From Porticoccaceae bacterium (GTDB taxonomy: Bacteria; Pseudomonadota; Gammaproteobacteria; Pseudomonadales; Porticoccaceae), in the NCBI GenBank assembly GCA_902557735.1, contig CACEBC010000003.1, positions 1 through 64,000 on the forward strand: a stretch of 64,000 nucleotides of DNA, written 5' to 3'. Within the stretch, counting starts at the first letter, position 1. Each line of letters begins with the position of its first letter. The notes beneath the pieces were generated by a model. The model was not told where the DNA came from and ran no database searches. It saw only the letters and a list, made by a program, of their open reading frames with translations. A program made the position numbers and the translations under genes. This document shows positions 29,796 through 39,450 of this stretch, in pieces.

Positions 29796-31016
29796 TCAAT
29801 ATCCTGGTTTAAGATCTGGGTCCGCCGAGACGCGACCCTCAGTCTCAGGCGAGTACTGGCCTAGGCCTGACTTCGAAATATATACATAGCGTCTGTGCTC
29901 ATGATCAAACTTGCCATCTAATGCGTCGCGAATCCAATCGGCTTTAGCGTTAAACTGAAGTACTCCACCAAAATGAGGAGGCTTTACGATCAGATGGTAA
30001 TAATCCTCAAGAACCCAAAGCTCCTTTGGGCCGAGCAACTCATCATAAAACTGCTCCGCACTTTCCAACGGCGATAGCGGATCATACTCTCCTGTCATAA
30101 TCAGGAATGGCGTTTTAATTTTTTTACCATAGCCTCGAGTATTCATTTTAGATGCCATTATATCGAAATCACTTTCATCCTGGATTCCCGCCATATACAT
30201 GAAAATCTGTTTGAATCGGGGACTAGATTGCTCAAATAGCCCAATTTTATCCCCAAGGCATGACATTGAAGCAGCAGTCGCTTTAATACGGTCATCATGA
30301 GCAGCGGCCCGCGCCGCCCAGTGACTTCCCATGCTTTGTCCATGCAATGCAATTTTTCCAGAATCAACCTCAGGTCGATCCATAAGCCAGTCAACAACAG
30401 CGCTAACTGCTTGCTCATAATTATCATCATTAATGCGAATTTTTCTTATATTACTGGTTCCCTGCCCGGGACCATCAATTACAATCGCATGCATGCCACG
30501 ACTCGTAAAAGTGCGGTCAATAGGTTCTCTATGAAACTCCTTTGTAACATCCATGCCAGGTAAAACGATTACACATGGGGCATTAGGCTTGCCATGGACA
30601 AAATGAAAGTTTGCCTGTATTTCTTTGCCTTCCCATGGGATTTCTACTCTCTCTATGGGATAGTCTGCCACATCTATCAAAGCATCAAAGCAACGTAACA
30701 GTTTGTCATGATATTTCAATTTAACAGGGTGATCATCCTCAAAGATGGCATGCTGCGCCTGAATATAGTCAAAAATCGCTTCTTGGTATGTGAATAGCGC
30801 GGTTCGTTTGTGTCCGGAAAGACGTGCTTTCTCAGCAATAGATGCCTTGTAATCTGCCCTACGACCCAAGGCTTTCGGCACTTGTGCATATGTCTTTACA
30901 TTATCTGGAAGTTCTCTTTCCTCATACTCATAGTTAATGATCCTGCCTGATTGATTAACGATCCAATCAAGAAGCCATTGCTGGTTGTCACGCTTTCGTT
31001 TATGAGGGATTTTCAT
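29796..31016 (-). CDS. alpha/beta hydrolase (DHPON-hydrolase/FrsA-like)
   Basis: 406 residues. The catalytic domain has PCVIVLPGMDVTKEFH, VIDGPGQGTSNIRKI, the nucleophile elbow ALHGQSMGSHWAARAA (GxSxG), the Asp in GEYDPLSPLESAEQF and the His in EDYYHLIVKP. The helical N-terminal half (SGHKRTALFTYQEAIFDYI) is typical of the subgroup that includes C-C hydrolases such as 2,6-dihydroxypseudooxynicotine hydrolase. It is cytoplasmic, with no signal peptide. ATAGGAGCATTTT precedes ATG 31016. It leads the probable operon with the LLM and FAH genes and is preceded by the IclR regulator. Confidence 0.87.
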   Translation of the reverse strand: MKIPHKRKRDNQQWLLDWIVNQSGRIINYEYEERELPDNVKTYAQVPKALGRRADYKASIAEKARLSGHKRTALFTYQEAIFDYIQAQHAIFEDDHPVKLKYHDKLLRCFDALIDVADYPIERVEIPWEGKEIQANFHFVHGKPNAPCVIVLPGMDVTKEFHREPIDRTFTSRGMHAIVIDGPGQGTSNIRKIRINDDNYEQAVSAVVDWLMDRPEVDSGKIALHGQSMGSHWAARAAAHDDRIKATAASMSCLGDKIGLFEQSSPRFKQIFMYMAGIQDESDFDIMASKMNTRGYGKKIKTPFLIMTGEYDPLSPLESAEQFYDELLGPKELWVLEDYYHLIVKPPHFGGVLQFNAKADWIRDALDGKFDHEHRRYVYISKSGLGQYSPETEGRVSADPDLKPGY

Positions 31017-31072
31017 AAAATGCTCCTATGCCGTAGGGTATTGAAGCTTGACGAATTCAGTCAACTTAAGGA

Positions 31073-31091
31073 TAGCCCGCTGATCGGGCTA
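31073..31091 (-). terminator. GC hairpin between IclR gene and hydrolase operon
   Basis: TAGCCCG-CTGAT-CGGGCTA, a 7-bp perfect stem without a T-run. It could stop weakly or act as an operator within the promoter region of the hydrolase operon. Confidence 0.35.
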
Positions 31092-31302
31092 GGTAGATAA
31101 AACAAAGAGATCCAAAAAGTCACTGCCTTTCTCGGGCATAGTTAGAGATCCGTTTAGATTCTATTGGAGTCAGTAAAATACGCTAATTGGATAGTGCAAG
31201 GCAATATCGGCCCATGCTATGAACATGCCTTTTGTCTGCACAAGACCGGTCACCTGTTTAAACAATGAGTCGAGTCGGCCAGTAAGTTAATGCCGAGTTT
31301 GG

Positions 31303-32109
31303 TTAATCGGTTCCCATTTTTCTCAATAGCAAGCCAATACTAGTTGATGTCCTTCTCATTTTACTGAGGTATTTACTTAAAACCTCATCGTCAGATGTTC
31401 TCTCACGAAAAAATCTCAGTGATAGCGCACCAAACAAGAAACCTTCGGAAAAGATTGGGACAGCCAACGCACTAGTGCGATCTGCCCAATTCCAAGTTAT
31501 ATTATGCTCTGCAAATGCGAATCCTTTTTTTTGCATTTCTTCAAGTGTCTGCGCCATTGCCTCGGGATCTAACGCGAAAAGGGAAGGACTCACCGGATCT
31601 TGTCCAATAGAATTGAGTATTTGTCGCCTGGTCTCCTCGTCACAGAAGGCTGTATAAACAATGCCTGCGGCAGAATTCAGCATTCCTGGCATTGCCCATC
31701 CCGCAGTAAGCTTTCTTGAGGCTGCCTCGGAACTATCCAAATCTGTGGATGCTCTGATCACCATGGAGTTCCCTTTACGAGTACTAATGCTGAGCGGCCA
31801 AGGAATCTCACCACTGAGATCATTAAGCAAATCATTGAAACAATCAATCAGTTGTTTGTCTTCCAAATAGCCTGCTGAGAGACTAATTATCTCGGGCTCC
31901 AACCAATAACGGCCCGACTCGTCTTTTCTCACAAAAGCCAACCCCCGCAGAGTTTCGAGGATTCTATACGTCGTCGGTCTGGGAATTTGGGTTGCCATCG
32001 ACATATAGTTTGCGGTTACGCCATTTTCCTGGTTTAAGAATTGGATAATGTAGAGCGCTCTATCAATAGATCGGACATAATTACCGGTTTTTATTTCTCT
32101 TGGTTTCAT
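31303..32109 (-). CDS. IclR-family transcriptional regulator
   Basis: 268 residues. N-terminal winged helix: YVRSIDRALYIIQFLNQEN then MATQIPRPTTYRILETLRGL (recognition helix) and VRKDESGRYWLEPEI. The C-terminal effector domain includes AGWAMPGMLNSAAGIVYTAF, the conserved (G)...A.G...A block, and WNWADRTSALAVPIF. IclR proteins commonly control aromatic or organic-acid catabolism and bind a pathway metabolite. It sits upstream of the hydrolase-LLM-FAH genes on the same strand with a 286-bp gap, so it is a good candidate to control them. Confidence 0.93.
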   Translation of the reverse strand: MKPREIKTGNYVRSIDRALYIIQFLNQENGVTANYMSMATQIPRPTTYRILETLRGLAFVRKDESGRYWLEPEIISLSAGYLEDKQLIDCFNDLLNDLSGEIPWPLSISTRKGNSMVIRASTDLDSSEAASRKLTAGWAMPGMLNSAAGIVYTAFCDEETRRQILNSIGQDPVSPSLFALDPEAMAQTLEEMQKKGFAFAEHNITWNWADRTSALAVPIFSEGFLFGALSLRFFRERTSDDEVLSKYLSKMRRTSTSIGLLLRKMGTD

Positions 32110-32598
32110 CGCGTAGGTCTATCTATGGGCGTTGACGAGCCGATGCCGATTCAAGCACTCTGAACCCAATATTAGCATGGGATAAGCGGAAATGTCTGAC
32201 GTTATCACTCACACGCTAAAAAAACCGTTTGAATTTGGATAGTTAATAGAATTTATTTTAACTACTTTTGAGGCGGTTGCTATCGAGGTATCAGAATTAC
32301 CCTTGAGCTGTTTCAGCGGCCAGCCTCATCGGCATCACCGCCCCATATGATAAGGGAGCCTCGTTGGAATGAGGGAGCTCAATCGAGGTCGCTAATGACC
32401 GTGGGTAAGTTGCCTAACCAGATAGCATCAATGGGTGGCTGCCAGGAGCATAATTAGACCATATAATCTAAATACCCACTGACGATTGTTACTGAAACTA
32501 TATAATCTCAAGGACCATACATCATAAGTGTCGAATTTAGCACAAATTCCGATGGTTTGAGGAGCAGAGACATACCATGTCTCCACTCCCCAGACTAT
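32110..32598. other. intergenic; hairpin at 32561-32589
   Basis: About 490 bp between the zinc TBDR end and the IclR start. Near the TBDR stop is GGAG-CA-GAGACAT-ACC-ATGTCTC-CA-CTCC, an 11-bp stem with a two-base internal loop and no T-run, perhaps a transcript-end structure. I see no gene in the remainder. Confidence 0.5.
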
Positions 32599-35061
32599 TT
32601 AAAACTTCCCGCTCAAGCGTATACCGAAATTTTTGCCTGGCAAAGGTACCTGATCCTTAACAAATGACGAATGATTCCTAGCAACTTCGTCTAAGAGATT
32701 TTTTCCATATAGGGTTACGTTAATTTCCGCGTTTTGTCCGAACTGAAATGATCGCGTTACCTTCAAATCCAACATCTGGTGACCGCTCGTCGACGTCTCA
32801 TTCAGCCCAATATGATTCTGCTTCTCGACATCTTGCAGGCTTAATTTTACTTTGATGTCGTTCGCCGTATAAATCATAGAGAACATATTTCTGGTTGGCA
32901 CCATTCTTAGAATATTTGACCCATCTGAAAATTTGCCTCGGACTTCATCCCTACCAAACATGAGAGAAAGCACACCAGAATTGAGCGCTATGTCTGTGCC
33001 AATTTCAAGTTCATAGCCCTCGAATTCAGCGTCTTTCTGAAGATAATCCGCTCGAATCATGCCACCATGATCGTCCTCATGCTCTTCATGCTCTTCTTCC
33101 GTCTCATCCTGCAAGTAGATATAACTATCCACTTCATTTATGAAAAGGGTGAGGCCGGCAAAAAAGCTCTCGCTCTCATAATCTAGACTGAGATCAATAT
33201 TTTTTGATTTCTCCGAGTCCATGCCGACGTTACCCACCTCAAATCTACCAGTCGCCAGATGAGGGCCGTTCATAAACAATTCAACATCTGAGGGCGCACG
33301 CTCCACGACAGCAAAACCCAGCTTCACATCGAGGGAATCGTTAAGTTGACGACCTAAACTAAGGGCATAACTTGTGTTATTGAAGTCTCTATCGAAAAAG
33401 TCGATCTCTGCCATTTCTTCATGCTCATCATCATGATCGTCGTGATCATCATGATCGTCATGATCGTCGTGATCGTCATGATCGTCATGATCGTCGTGAT
33501 CGTCGTGATCGTCGTGATCGTCGTGATCGTCGTGATCGTCGTGATCGTCATCGTGAGTAATGGATCCATTCTTCTTAAGCCGATCATGGCGGAGGCCTAC
33601 ATCTAAGGTGAATGCCCCGAGCTCCTTGGAGAGGAAGTAGCCCATAGTAACTTCCTCGCTGGACACTGGGTTCATGAATGATTCATGTCCCACAATCGAA
33701 GTATCTTCTTCGAGGAAATTCAACACGAACTTCTGAGCCAAATTATCATTCCCAACATCGAATACGGCACCAAATTCTTGTGACTCACTTGCAAAGGTTG
33801 TAGGACCTTCGTCGTGGTGACCATCACCGTGGCCTTCTCCTTCATGCTCATCATGATCGTCATCATGGTCATCTTCACCATGTCCCCCCATCTCTGCATG
33901 CCCTTCAACCAGAACATAATCGCTGTCTCGAAATGTGAAATCCACTCGATTTAAAAAACCGTTGTCGAGTATAAAGCCACCTCTTACATCAATAACATCG
34001 GAATCGGTCATGGCGAATACGCGCTCTCCCTCATGCTCATCATGGGCACCATGATCGTCATGGTCATCGTGATCGTCATCGTGCTCGTCATGATCATCAT
34101 GATCATCATGGTCATCGTGATCATCACCACCTCCATGCCCGTGCCCTTCATGCCCTTCACCGTGATAGGGAATACCATGGACGTTCTCATTGCTACGGAA
34201 AGACATACCCAAATATCCCCAGTCTCCCGTCTTTGAGATGCCTATCCTGAAGGCCTCAGAACCGAAATCTGAATTGCTCAGCGTTCCCATTTCTTCACCA
34301 TCATGGTCGTCGTGATCGTCATGATCATCGTGATCGTCATGATCGTCATGGTCGTCATGGTCGTCATGGTCGTCATGGTCGTCATGGTCGTCATGGTCAT
34401 CGTGATCGTCATGGTGCTCGTCTTCGGAATGAATAATCGCACCAGGGGGGATATCATAGTTATCGAATTCCGAATCTTTGTAAGACAAACTCAGATTGAA
34501 ACCACCAATGTTGTTTTGATAGGACAATTCGCCAGATTCACCATCATTTACCGATTGACTTTCCAAACCAAAGCGAAACTCAGGCTCATCAAAATCTTGT
34601 TTGGCTATCGTGTTGTCCACAACATTGATGATCCCACCGATGGATCCTTTAGAATGCATCAGCGATGAGGGCCCCCTAACAATCTCAATCTGCTCTATAT
34701 TGGTCAAGTCAATGTCATTGGGATGGTCAGCGCCTAGACCTGATACGTCACGGTTAACCATGCCATTGTTGAGAACTTTCACCCTAGTGCCTGACATGCC
34801 TCTAATAATCGGCTGCCCCACCGCTGCACCATAATCCGCAGAGGCAATACCCAGTAAATTGTCCAGTGACTCTCCTAAACTTGCGGTGGCATCACTTGAG
34901 ATGTCATCGCCATCGATAACATGAAGGGGATTGCGAATTTCGCTAGCGTTATTCCCAACAAAAGAAGACGTCACAACCACCTCTTCTATCGTTTCCGACG
35001 CCAAGCCACCGCTGAGCGCTAACGCCACGCCAACGGCAGTTGCAGTTCTCTTAAATTTCAT
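32599..35061 (-). CDS. zinc-type TonB-dependent receptor with Asp/His arrays
   Basis: About 820 residues. Signal peptide KFKRTATAVGVALALSGGLA, TonB box region IEEVVVTSSF, plug with QPIIRGMSGTRVKVLNNGMV and IEIVRGPSSLMHSKGSIGG, barrel ending FGIRLSGKF. Several extracellular-loop regions are long runs of Asp and His (DDH repeats) with Glu, ideal for Zn2+ or other divalent ions. His-rich loops are known from ZnuD-type receptors. CAGGAGTTATTTA before ATG 35061 decides the start over an upstream in-frame codon. It lies 126 bp after the DUF1826 gene in the same direction, behind a Zur-like site before the GTPase gene. It should bring zinc across the outer membrane during starvation. Confidence 0.9.
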   Translation of the reverse strand: MKFKRTATAVGVALALSGGLASETIEEVVVTSSFVGNNASEIRNPLHVIDGDDISSDATASLGESLDNLLGIASADYGAAVGQPIIRGMSGTRVKVLNNGMVNRDVSGLGADHPNDIDLTNIEQIEIVRGPSSLMHSKGSIGGIINVVDNTIAKQDFDEPEFRFGLESQSVNDGESGELSYQNNIGGFNLSLSYKDSEFDNYDIPPGAIIHSEDEHHDDHDDHDDHDDHDDHDDHDDHDDHDDHDDHDDHDDHDGEEMGTLSNSDFGSEAFRIGISKTGDWGYLGMSFRSNENVHGIPYHGEGHEGHGHGGGDDHDDHDDHDDHDEHDDDHDDHDDHGAHDEHEGERVFAMTDSDVIDVRGGFILDNGFLNRVDFTFRDSDYVLVEGHAEMGGHGEDDHDDDHDEHEGEGHGDGHHDEGPTTFASESQEFGAVFDVGNDNLAQKFVLNFLEEDTSIVGHESFMNPVSSEEVTMGYFLSKELGAFTLDVGLRHDRLKKNGSITHDDDHDDHDDHDDHDDHDDHDDHDDHDDHDDHDDHDDHDDHDDEHEEMAEIDFFDRDFNNTSYALSLGRQLNDSLDVKLGFAVVERAPSDVELFMNGPHLATGRFEVGNVGMDSEKSKNIDLSLDYESESFFAGLTLFINEVDSYIYLQDETEEEHEEHEDDHGGMIRADYLQKDAEFEGYELEIGTDIALNSGVLSLMFGRDEVRGKFSDGSNILRMVPTRNMFSMIYTANDIKVKLSLQDVEKQNHIGLNETSTSGHQMLDLKVTRSFQFGQNAEINVTLYGKNLLDEVARNHSSFVKDQVPLPGKNFGIRLSGKF
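33415..33560 (-). repeat. Asp/His-encoding 9-bp minisatellite (array 3)
   Basis: Tandem 9-base units (GATCGTCGT / GATCGTCAT on the plus strand) encode runs of Asp-His-Asp on the minus strand, inside the zinc TBDR. The most regular of the arrays, with near-identical units; slippage could change its length without breaking the frame. Confidence 0.9.
34025..34150 (-). repeat. Asp/His-encoding repeat (array 2)
   Basis: A less regular array of Asp/His codons with Glu and a His-Gly-rich end (GHEGHGHGGGDD), inside the same receptor. A further short His/Asp stretch lies at about 33815-33895. Confidence 0.85.
34296..34428 (-). repeat. Asp/His-encoding 9-bp minisatellite (array 1)
   Basis: Tandem 9-base units (GTCATGGTC / GTCATGATC on the plus strand) encoding DDH runs in the zinc TBDR, nearest its N-terminus. 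The third-position pattern differs from array 3, so the two have been homogenised separately. Confidence 0.9.
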
Positions 35062-35187
35062 TAAATAACTCCTGTATGACACTGATAAAAATGATTAAAA
35101 TTTTATAATATGAGCATTGCCCAAAAAAAATTGGGTTAATACCTTGATCTAGCAAACGGCATCACCGTCATCAACAACATTCGATTT

Positions 35188-35868
35188 TCATTCCTCCATA
35201 AAATCCAACGTCAGCAATAATCTCCGGATATTGCTGTCCAGCTGAGGTGAGCGATGGATGAGTCCGTTACCCTCATTGCCCGCCCATGACTCCCCCTTGA
35301 GCAAAGCAACATCGCCTCGCCCTAAATACTGAACGTCAGTTGCGCTAGCAAATAACCCCGATTGATCATCTGGTTTACCCCGATTCCCGACCCCCAACTT
35401 GGTGCGATTCGCAAAAATATTTGGGAGCCATTCTGTAGCAGTACCTTGGTAAGTGGTCACAAGCCGACACGGCACTCGATCAACGTGGAACCTAGGGCAC
35501 ATGGCGCGGTCCAATGCGGTAACTCTGAGCCCAATGCGACTCAGATCGAATAAGCCACTGTAAATGTTTGCCAGATAGGCGATGTCCTCAGCTAGAGTTT
35601 TTACAAAGCTTGAGAAACCAAGTTCTTTCTCAAAGGCAGGGCAAATGGCCTCAGGCGGAGCAATGAGCGCGATCCTCAAACCCGGAAATGTATCAAGTAT
35701 GGTATCGGCCGCCTGGGCAAGCTTTTCGCTGACATTGCGATGCCATATGGCAATGTTGACGTCTTCTCGATAGATGCCAGCTAGTGACTGCGGCTCGCTA
35801 CCCTCTATGCATCCCCAAGAGTAACTTGGCGTTTCAAGAGGAACCATGTTATGGGATAGTTGATTCAT
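35188..35868 (-). CDS. DUF1826-domain protein
   Basis: About 226 residues. The conserved block is [20 protein letters not shown] with Cys and His that could bind metal, followed by [11 protein letters not shown] and [14 protein letters not shown] and a HRSPQ near the end, an arrangement like a small Fe/2OG-type beta barrel. The family is found beside COG0523 GTPases in zinc-regulated clusters; its reaction is not known. The ATG at 35868 overlaps the stop of the GTPase gene as ATGA, so the two are translated together. The zinc TBDR follows 126 bp downstream. Confidence 0.85.
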   Translation of the reverse strand: MNQLSHNMVPLETPSYSWGCIEGSEPQSLAGIYREDVNIAIWHRNVSEKLAQAADTILDTFPGLRIALIAPPEAICPAFEKELGFSSFVKTLAEDIAYLANIYSGLFDLSRIGLRVTALDRAMCPRFHVDRVPCRLVTTYQGTATEWLPNIFANRTKLGVGNRGKPDDQSGLFASATDVQYLGRGDVALLKGESWAGNEGNGLIHRSPQLDSNIRRLLLTLDFMEE

Positions 35869-37067
35869 GCACTCTCCGTCCACGCCGGAAACGGGTCAGG
35901 CAAAGTAGCCCAATATGCTTTTCCTCTCAAAACTTCCTCTTCATTGAGCAGGCAGGCATCCAAAGCTTCAATCATGTCGTTTTGATTTAATCCTTGACCT
36001 ATAAATACTAACTCTTGACGCATATCACCGAATGGCTCCACCCACTGCTTTTCTATGGAAGCCAAATATTCTTCATCGGTGGGCCAATTCTTTTTTGGCA
36101 ATGCCTTCCAAAACATTCCTGCGAAGCCATAATGAGCTATACCGCCAGCCTGACTCCATTGTCCGGCATACTCTGGACGGGATCCTAACCAGAAGTAACC
36201 CTTCGACCGGATCAATTTCCCGAACTTTTCGGTTTCATGAAGAAAGTTGTAGAACTTTTGTGGATGAAATGGTCTCCGAGCTTCATAGACAAAACTTGCA
36301 ATCCCGTACTCTTCGGTTTCGGGAATGTGGTCCCCTCGCATCTCTTTAAGCCACCCAGGCGCCTGCTGAGCTTGCTCAAAATCGAATAGACCGGTATTTA
36401 GCACCTCATCTATATCTACATTACCCAAAGAAATGGGAATTACCTTTGCCCGAGTATTGAGCGTTTTTAGTATCGCTGACAGCCGCTGTACGTCTGCTGC
36501 GCTAGCTAAATCAGTCTTGCTGACGAGGATTACATCAGCGAACTCGACTTGATCGACAAGCAAATCGGCCACGCTACGCTCGTCTTCCTCACCCAGAGAT
36601 TCCCCTGTCTCTTGGAGGTACTTCGCTTCATCATAATCGTTAAGAAAATTGACCGCATCCACCACTGTAACCATGGTATCCAAGGTTGAGACATCTGACA
36701 GCGAAACTCCATTTTCATCGGCAAACGTGAAGGTCTCTGCCACTGGCAGCGGTTCAGAAATACCTGTTGATTCAATCACAAGGTAGTCAAAACGTTGCTC
36801 AAGCGCCAGCTGAGTGACTTCCTCAAGAAGATCTTCACGCAACGTGCAGCAAATACAGCCATTGCTCATTTCTACAAGTTTCTCTTCACTCCGATTCAGC
36901 GAAACTTCGTTTTGCACAATGCTTGAATCGATATTGATCTCGCTCATGTCATTCACAATAATCGCAACCTTTTTCCCCTGTCTATTATTGAGGATATGAC
37001 TAAGAACCGTTGTTTTTCCAGCCCCGAGGAATCCGGAAAGCACTGTGACAGGCAGTCGTTTATTCAT
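35865..37067 (-). CDS. COG0523 (CobW/YeiR-like) zinc-related GTPase
   Basis: About 400 residues starting [20 protein letters not shown]. Walker A is GFLGAGKTT, the metal-binding CxCC is [12 protein letters not shown], the switch segment is ESTGISEP and the base-recognition motif is VSKTDLA. The C-terminal CobW domain contains [14 protein letters not shown] and [13 protein letters not shown]0523 proteins of this type are metallochaperones or zinc-allocating GTPases made in zinc starvation. The start at 37067 fits family N-termini; the longer frame adds a non-conserved 21 residues. A 25-bp perfect inverted repeat lies 43-67 bases upstream, a probable Zur operator. First gene of the GTPase-DUF1826-TBDR unit. 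Confidence 0.92.
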   Translation of the reverse strand: MNKRLPVTVLSGFLGAGKTTVLSHILNNRQGKKVAIIVNDMSEINIDSSIVQNEVSLNRSEEKLVEMSNGCICCTLREDLLEEVTQLALEQRFDYLVIESTGISEPLPVAETFTFADENGVSLSDVSTLDTMVTVVDAVNFLNDYDEAKYLQETGESLGEEDERSVADLLVDQVEFADVILVSKTDLASAADVQRLSAILKTLNTRAKVIPISLGNVDIDEVLNTGLFDFEQAQQAPGWLKEMRGDHIPETEEYGIASFVYEARRPFHPQKFYNFLHETEKFGKLIRSKGYFWLGSRPEYAGQWSQAGGIAHYGFAGMFWKALPKKNWPTDEEYLASIEKQWVEPFGDMRQELVFIGQGLNQNDMIEALDACLLNEEEVLRGKAYWATLPDPFPAWTESA

Positions 37068-37109
37068 TCTGTTCCAGAAATATTCTGTGGTGCACGATTG
37101 GTTAAGGCG

Positions 37110-37134
37110 CAAAATGATACAACATATCATTTTG
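37110..37134 (-). promoter_or_regulatory. putative Zur box upstream of COG0523 GTPase
   Basis: CAAAATGATA-CAACA-TATCATTTTG is a perfect 10-bp inverted repeat with a 5-base spacer. The same GATA-N5-TATC core lies before the DUF2796-zur genes at 42081-42103. Placement 43 bases before the start codon suits a repressor site. Confidence 0.8.
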
Positions 37135-37481
37135 TAATTTCAACCTTAATACTGATGTTGGATGCAAAAAGTGTCAGCCAATTAGTTGGCAGTTCTCATT
37201 TCTGGAGTCTGAGCTCAAAGTGGGTGAGCTAGCGGAAATATCGCTTTTAAAAAAGTTTTGCGATCATTTGATATTAATGCTTCGAGGTGAGCGATTAACC
37301 CACAAAAAGATGGGTGAGTGAAATGAGCTATGCACAAATGACCCAAAATTTTTAGTGTCTTCTGCGGCCATAGCTATTAGCGCTCTAAACTAAATGAATC
37401 TCATGATTTAGGAAACAGAAATTTGTTCTCGGATATGAGTCTCAAGCTCAGAAAAGCCGGAAGTATTTGTAAAAGGCCATG
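37135..37481. other. intergenic, nothing further seen
   Basis: About 350 bp between the GTPase promoter and the end of the permease gene. No coding frame or terminator with a convincing T-run is seen. Confidence 0.4.
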
Positions 37482-38711
37482 TTATTTTGCCTTCGCACTC
37501 TGATAGACAGCTAGAGCTGGAATGGCTGCTGCAAGAGCAGTGGCGCTTATAACGAGCAGCGCATAATGGATGCTACCCTCGGAAAAGATAAGAGCATCAA
37601 TATGGAGACCATAATTATAGGACAGGAAATCATTTGCCGCATTGAGACTAAGAGTTAGCCCTGCCCCACCAATTAAAATACTTGCGACGCTTACAAGAAG
37701 CGCTTCAAGTTGGATGAGAAGAAAAAGAAAAACTGGAGGGGCACCGATTACTCTTAGCAGGTAAATCTCTCGCTGCCGCTCCCTTACAGATGCGAGCATC
37801 ATCGCTGTCAATCCAAGTAAAGCCGCCACCAAAATAAGACCAGAAATTAGTCGTAATGTGTTTTCTAGGATACCCATCATTTGCCAAAGCTCTGAAAGGG
37901 CGACTCCCGGTAGGATCGCAGTGAGGGGTTCAAGAGGAGAATCATTAATACTCCTTTGCACACTGAACGTAGCCAACCTCGAATTTAAACCCAGCATAAA
38001 TGCGGTGATCTTTTCAGGTTCATAAAGCAATTGAGTCGATGGGTTTTCCAATGAGGAATTCTCCATCGATCCAGGCGAATTAAAGTGTATCGCCTCAATA
38101 CCCTCGAGACTCACTTGAAGGGACTGGTCGACAGGTGTGCCAGTGGGTCTCAATATACCGACAACTGTAAAGGGATTGTCATCGTGCAGGCTGAAGCTGG
38201 TTTTGCCCAAGCCGTGGGCCAAAATTATCTTTTTGCCAATCGTGTAATTTAATTTTTTGGCAACTTCAGAACCAAGGACAACGTCAAATACACGTTTGAA
38301 TGAGTTCCCCTGAGCGAATTCGAGCTTCTGCTTATTGCCAAAACTGAAGTGCTCAAAATAATCCCTACTGGTCCCTACAACCCTATAACCTTGATGCGAG
38401 TCACCCAATGCGATAGGAATTGCCCAACCCACTTTGGGGTCTGAAATGATGCTTTTGTACGTGTGCCAATCGATGTTGTTTGTTGGATTTCCAATGCGAA
38501 AAACAGAGTAAAGCAAAAGGTTTAAGCTGCCGGTTCGAGCACCGACGATAAGGTCAATGCCAGACACGGTGCTGTGAAAACTATCTTTAGTTTGGCTTCT
38601 TATATGATCCACTCCAAGCAGGGCATATACACTCACGCTCATCGCAATAACGGTAAGCAACACTGACCCTCTTCTACTCGAAAGACTCTTTGTTGCAAGT
38701 TTGAAAAACAT
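37482..38711 (-). CDS. FtsX/MacB-like ABC transporter permease
   Basis: 409 residues. One membrane segment at the N-terminus (RGSVLLTVIAMSVSVYALL), a large periplasmic domain (about residues 45-280), then three membrane segments near the C-terminus (LISGLILVAALLGLTAMMLA; FLFLLIQLEALLVSVASIL; IHYALLVISATALAAAIPAL). That is the FtsX/LolC layout of MacB-type transporters, which act mechanically on periplasmic partners and not as a classic importer channel. The ATPase gene lies 14 bp upstream on the same strand. With the DUF3299 and DUF2796 genes nearby it resembles the Zrg-type zinc uptake system reported in Vibrio cholerae; that comparison is from memory. Confidence 0.85.
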   Translation of the reverse strand: MFFKLATKSLSSRRGSVLLTVIAMSVSVYALLGVDHIRSQTKDSFHSTVSGIDLIVGARTGSLNLLLYSVFRIGNPTNNIDWHTYKSIISDPKVGWAIPIALGDSHQGYRVVGTSRDYFEHFSFGNKQKLEFAQGNSFKRVFDVVLGSEVAKKLNYTIGKKIILAHGLGKTSFSLHDDNPFTVVGILRPTGTPVDQSLQVSLEGIEAIHFNSPGSMENSSLENPSTQLLYEPEKITAFMLGLNSRLATFSVQRSINDSPLEPLTAILPGVALSELWQMMGILENTLRLISGLILVAALLGLTAMMLASVRERQREIYLLRVIGAPPVFLFLLIQLEALLVSVASILIGGAGLTLSLNAANDFLSYNYGLHIDALIFSEGSIHYALLVISATALAAAIPALAVYQSAKAK

Positions 38712-38725
38712 TAATTGGTTGCCTT

Positions 38726-39391
38726 TTAGCTATTGATATCTGACAGAGGGTCGATTCGATCGAAACCATCGGATAACGATAAGTCATGGCTAACAAAAAT
38801 CAAAGTCGTTTTCGTCTCAGACACCATCTGATGAAGTTCGGACATGAAGACATCACGATTCATCTTGTCAAGAGATGAGGTTGGCTCGTCGGCGATCAGT
38901 ATCTCCGGCTCATTTATCATCGCCCGCGCGATGGCGGTACGCTGCTGTTGCCCAATACTCAGCTGTTCCGTTGGCTTACAATAATCCGAGTCCTCAATCC
39001 CGAGAGTAGAAAGTAAATTAACAATGTTCTCTTGCAATAAGGATCCACGAGCTTTTTTTGAGAATTGATTGGCGAGCCTAATATTATCGATAGCATTGAG
39101 ATAGGGAACGAGATTGAATTGTTGAAAGATATAGCCAATGTGATTTGCCCTAAAGCGGTCGAGTTGACGATTCGTCATCAGATCCAACCGTTTAGAGAGC
39201 ACAAGTATCTCTCCAGAACTTGGCCTGAGAATTCCACTTAGCAAATTCAGCAACGTCGACTTGCCACAACCTGAGGGGCCATGCAAGAAAATTCGTTCAT
39301 ACTGGTTAACTGCCCATGACTTAATATTTATCACAGTTGACTCAGGCGACTGCGGGTATTTGAAGCATACGTTTTTAAGTTCAATTGTCAT
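38726..39391 (-). CDS. LolD/MacB-like ABC transporter ATPase
   Basis: About 221 residues starting MTIELKNVCFKYPQSPEST. Walker A is GPSGCGKSTLL, the Q-loop is FQQFNLVPYLNAIDNIRLA, the signature is LSIGQQQRTAIARAM, Walker B is ILIADEPTSSLD and the H-loop is IFVSHDLSL. The start at 39391 fits the family; a longer frame to 39502 would overlap the divergent gene and lacks conservation. It pairs with the FtsX-like permease 14 bp downstream. The 103-bp gap to the divergent DUF3299 gene holds a weak copy of the Zur-like site. Confidence 0.92.
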   Translation of the reverse strand: MTIELKNVCFKYPQSPESTVINIKSWAVNQYERIFLHGPSGCGKSTLLNLLSGILRPSSGEILVLSKRLDLMTNRQLDRFRANHIGYIFQQFNLVPYLNAIDNIRLANQFSKKARGSLLQENIVNLLSTLGIEDSDYCKPTEQLSIGQQQRTAIARAMINEPEILIADEPTSSLDKMNRDVFMSELHQMVSETKTTLIFVSHDLSLSDGFDRIDPLSDINS

Positions 39392-39432
39392 AATGCTCGC
39401 GGACTCAACGGATAGAAATAGGTGTAAACCAA

Positions 39433-39450
39433 TGAGATACACAGTATCAT
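39433..39450. promoter_or_regulatory. weaker Zur-like site in divergent promoter
   Basis: TGAGATACACAGTATCAT has the GATA-N5-TATC core (and GATAC-ACA-GTATC) of the two better sites, but the outer arms match poorly. It lies midway between the ABC ATPase and DUF3299 starts, so one site could control both. Confidence 0.45.

Noticed and set aside
33415-34428. CRISPR-like repeats
   Set aside because: The 9-base units are tandem without spacers and encode Asp/His in frame in a TonB receptor.
33421-34668. Plus-strand frames rich in Met, Ile and Val
   Set aside because: They are the opposite strand of the Asp/His arrays and have no start signals.
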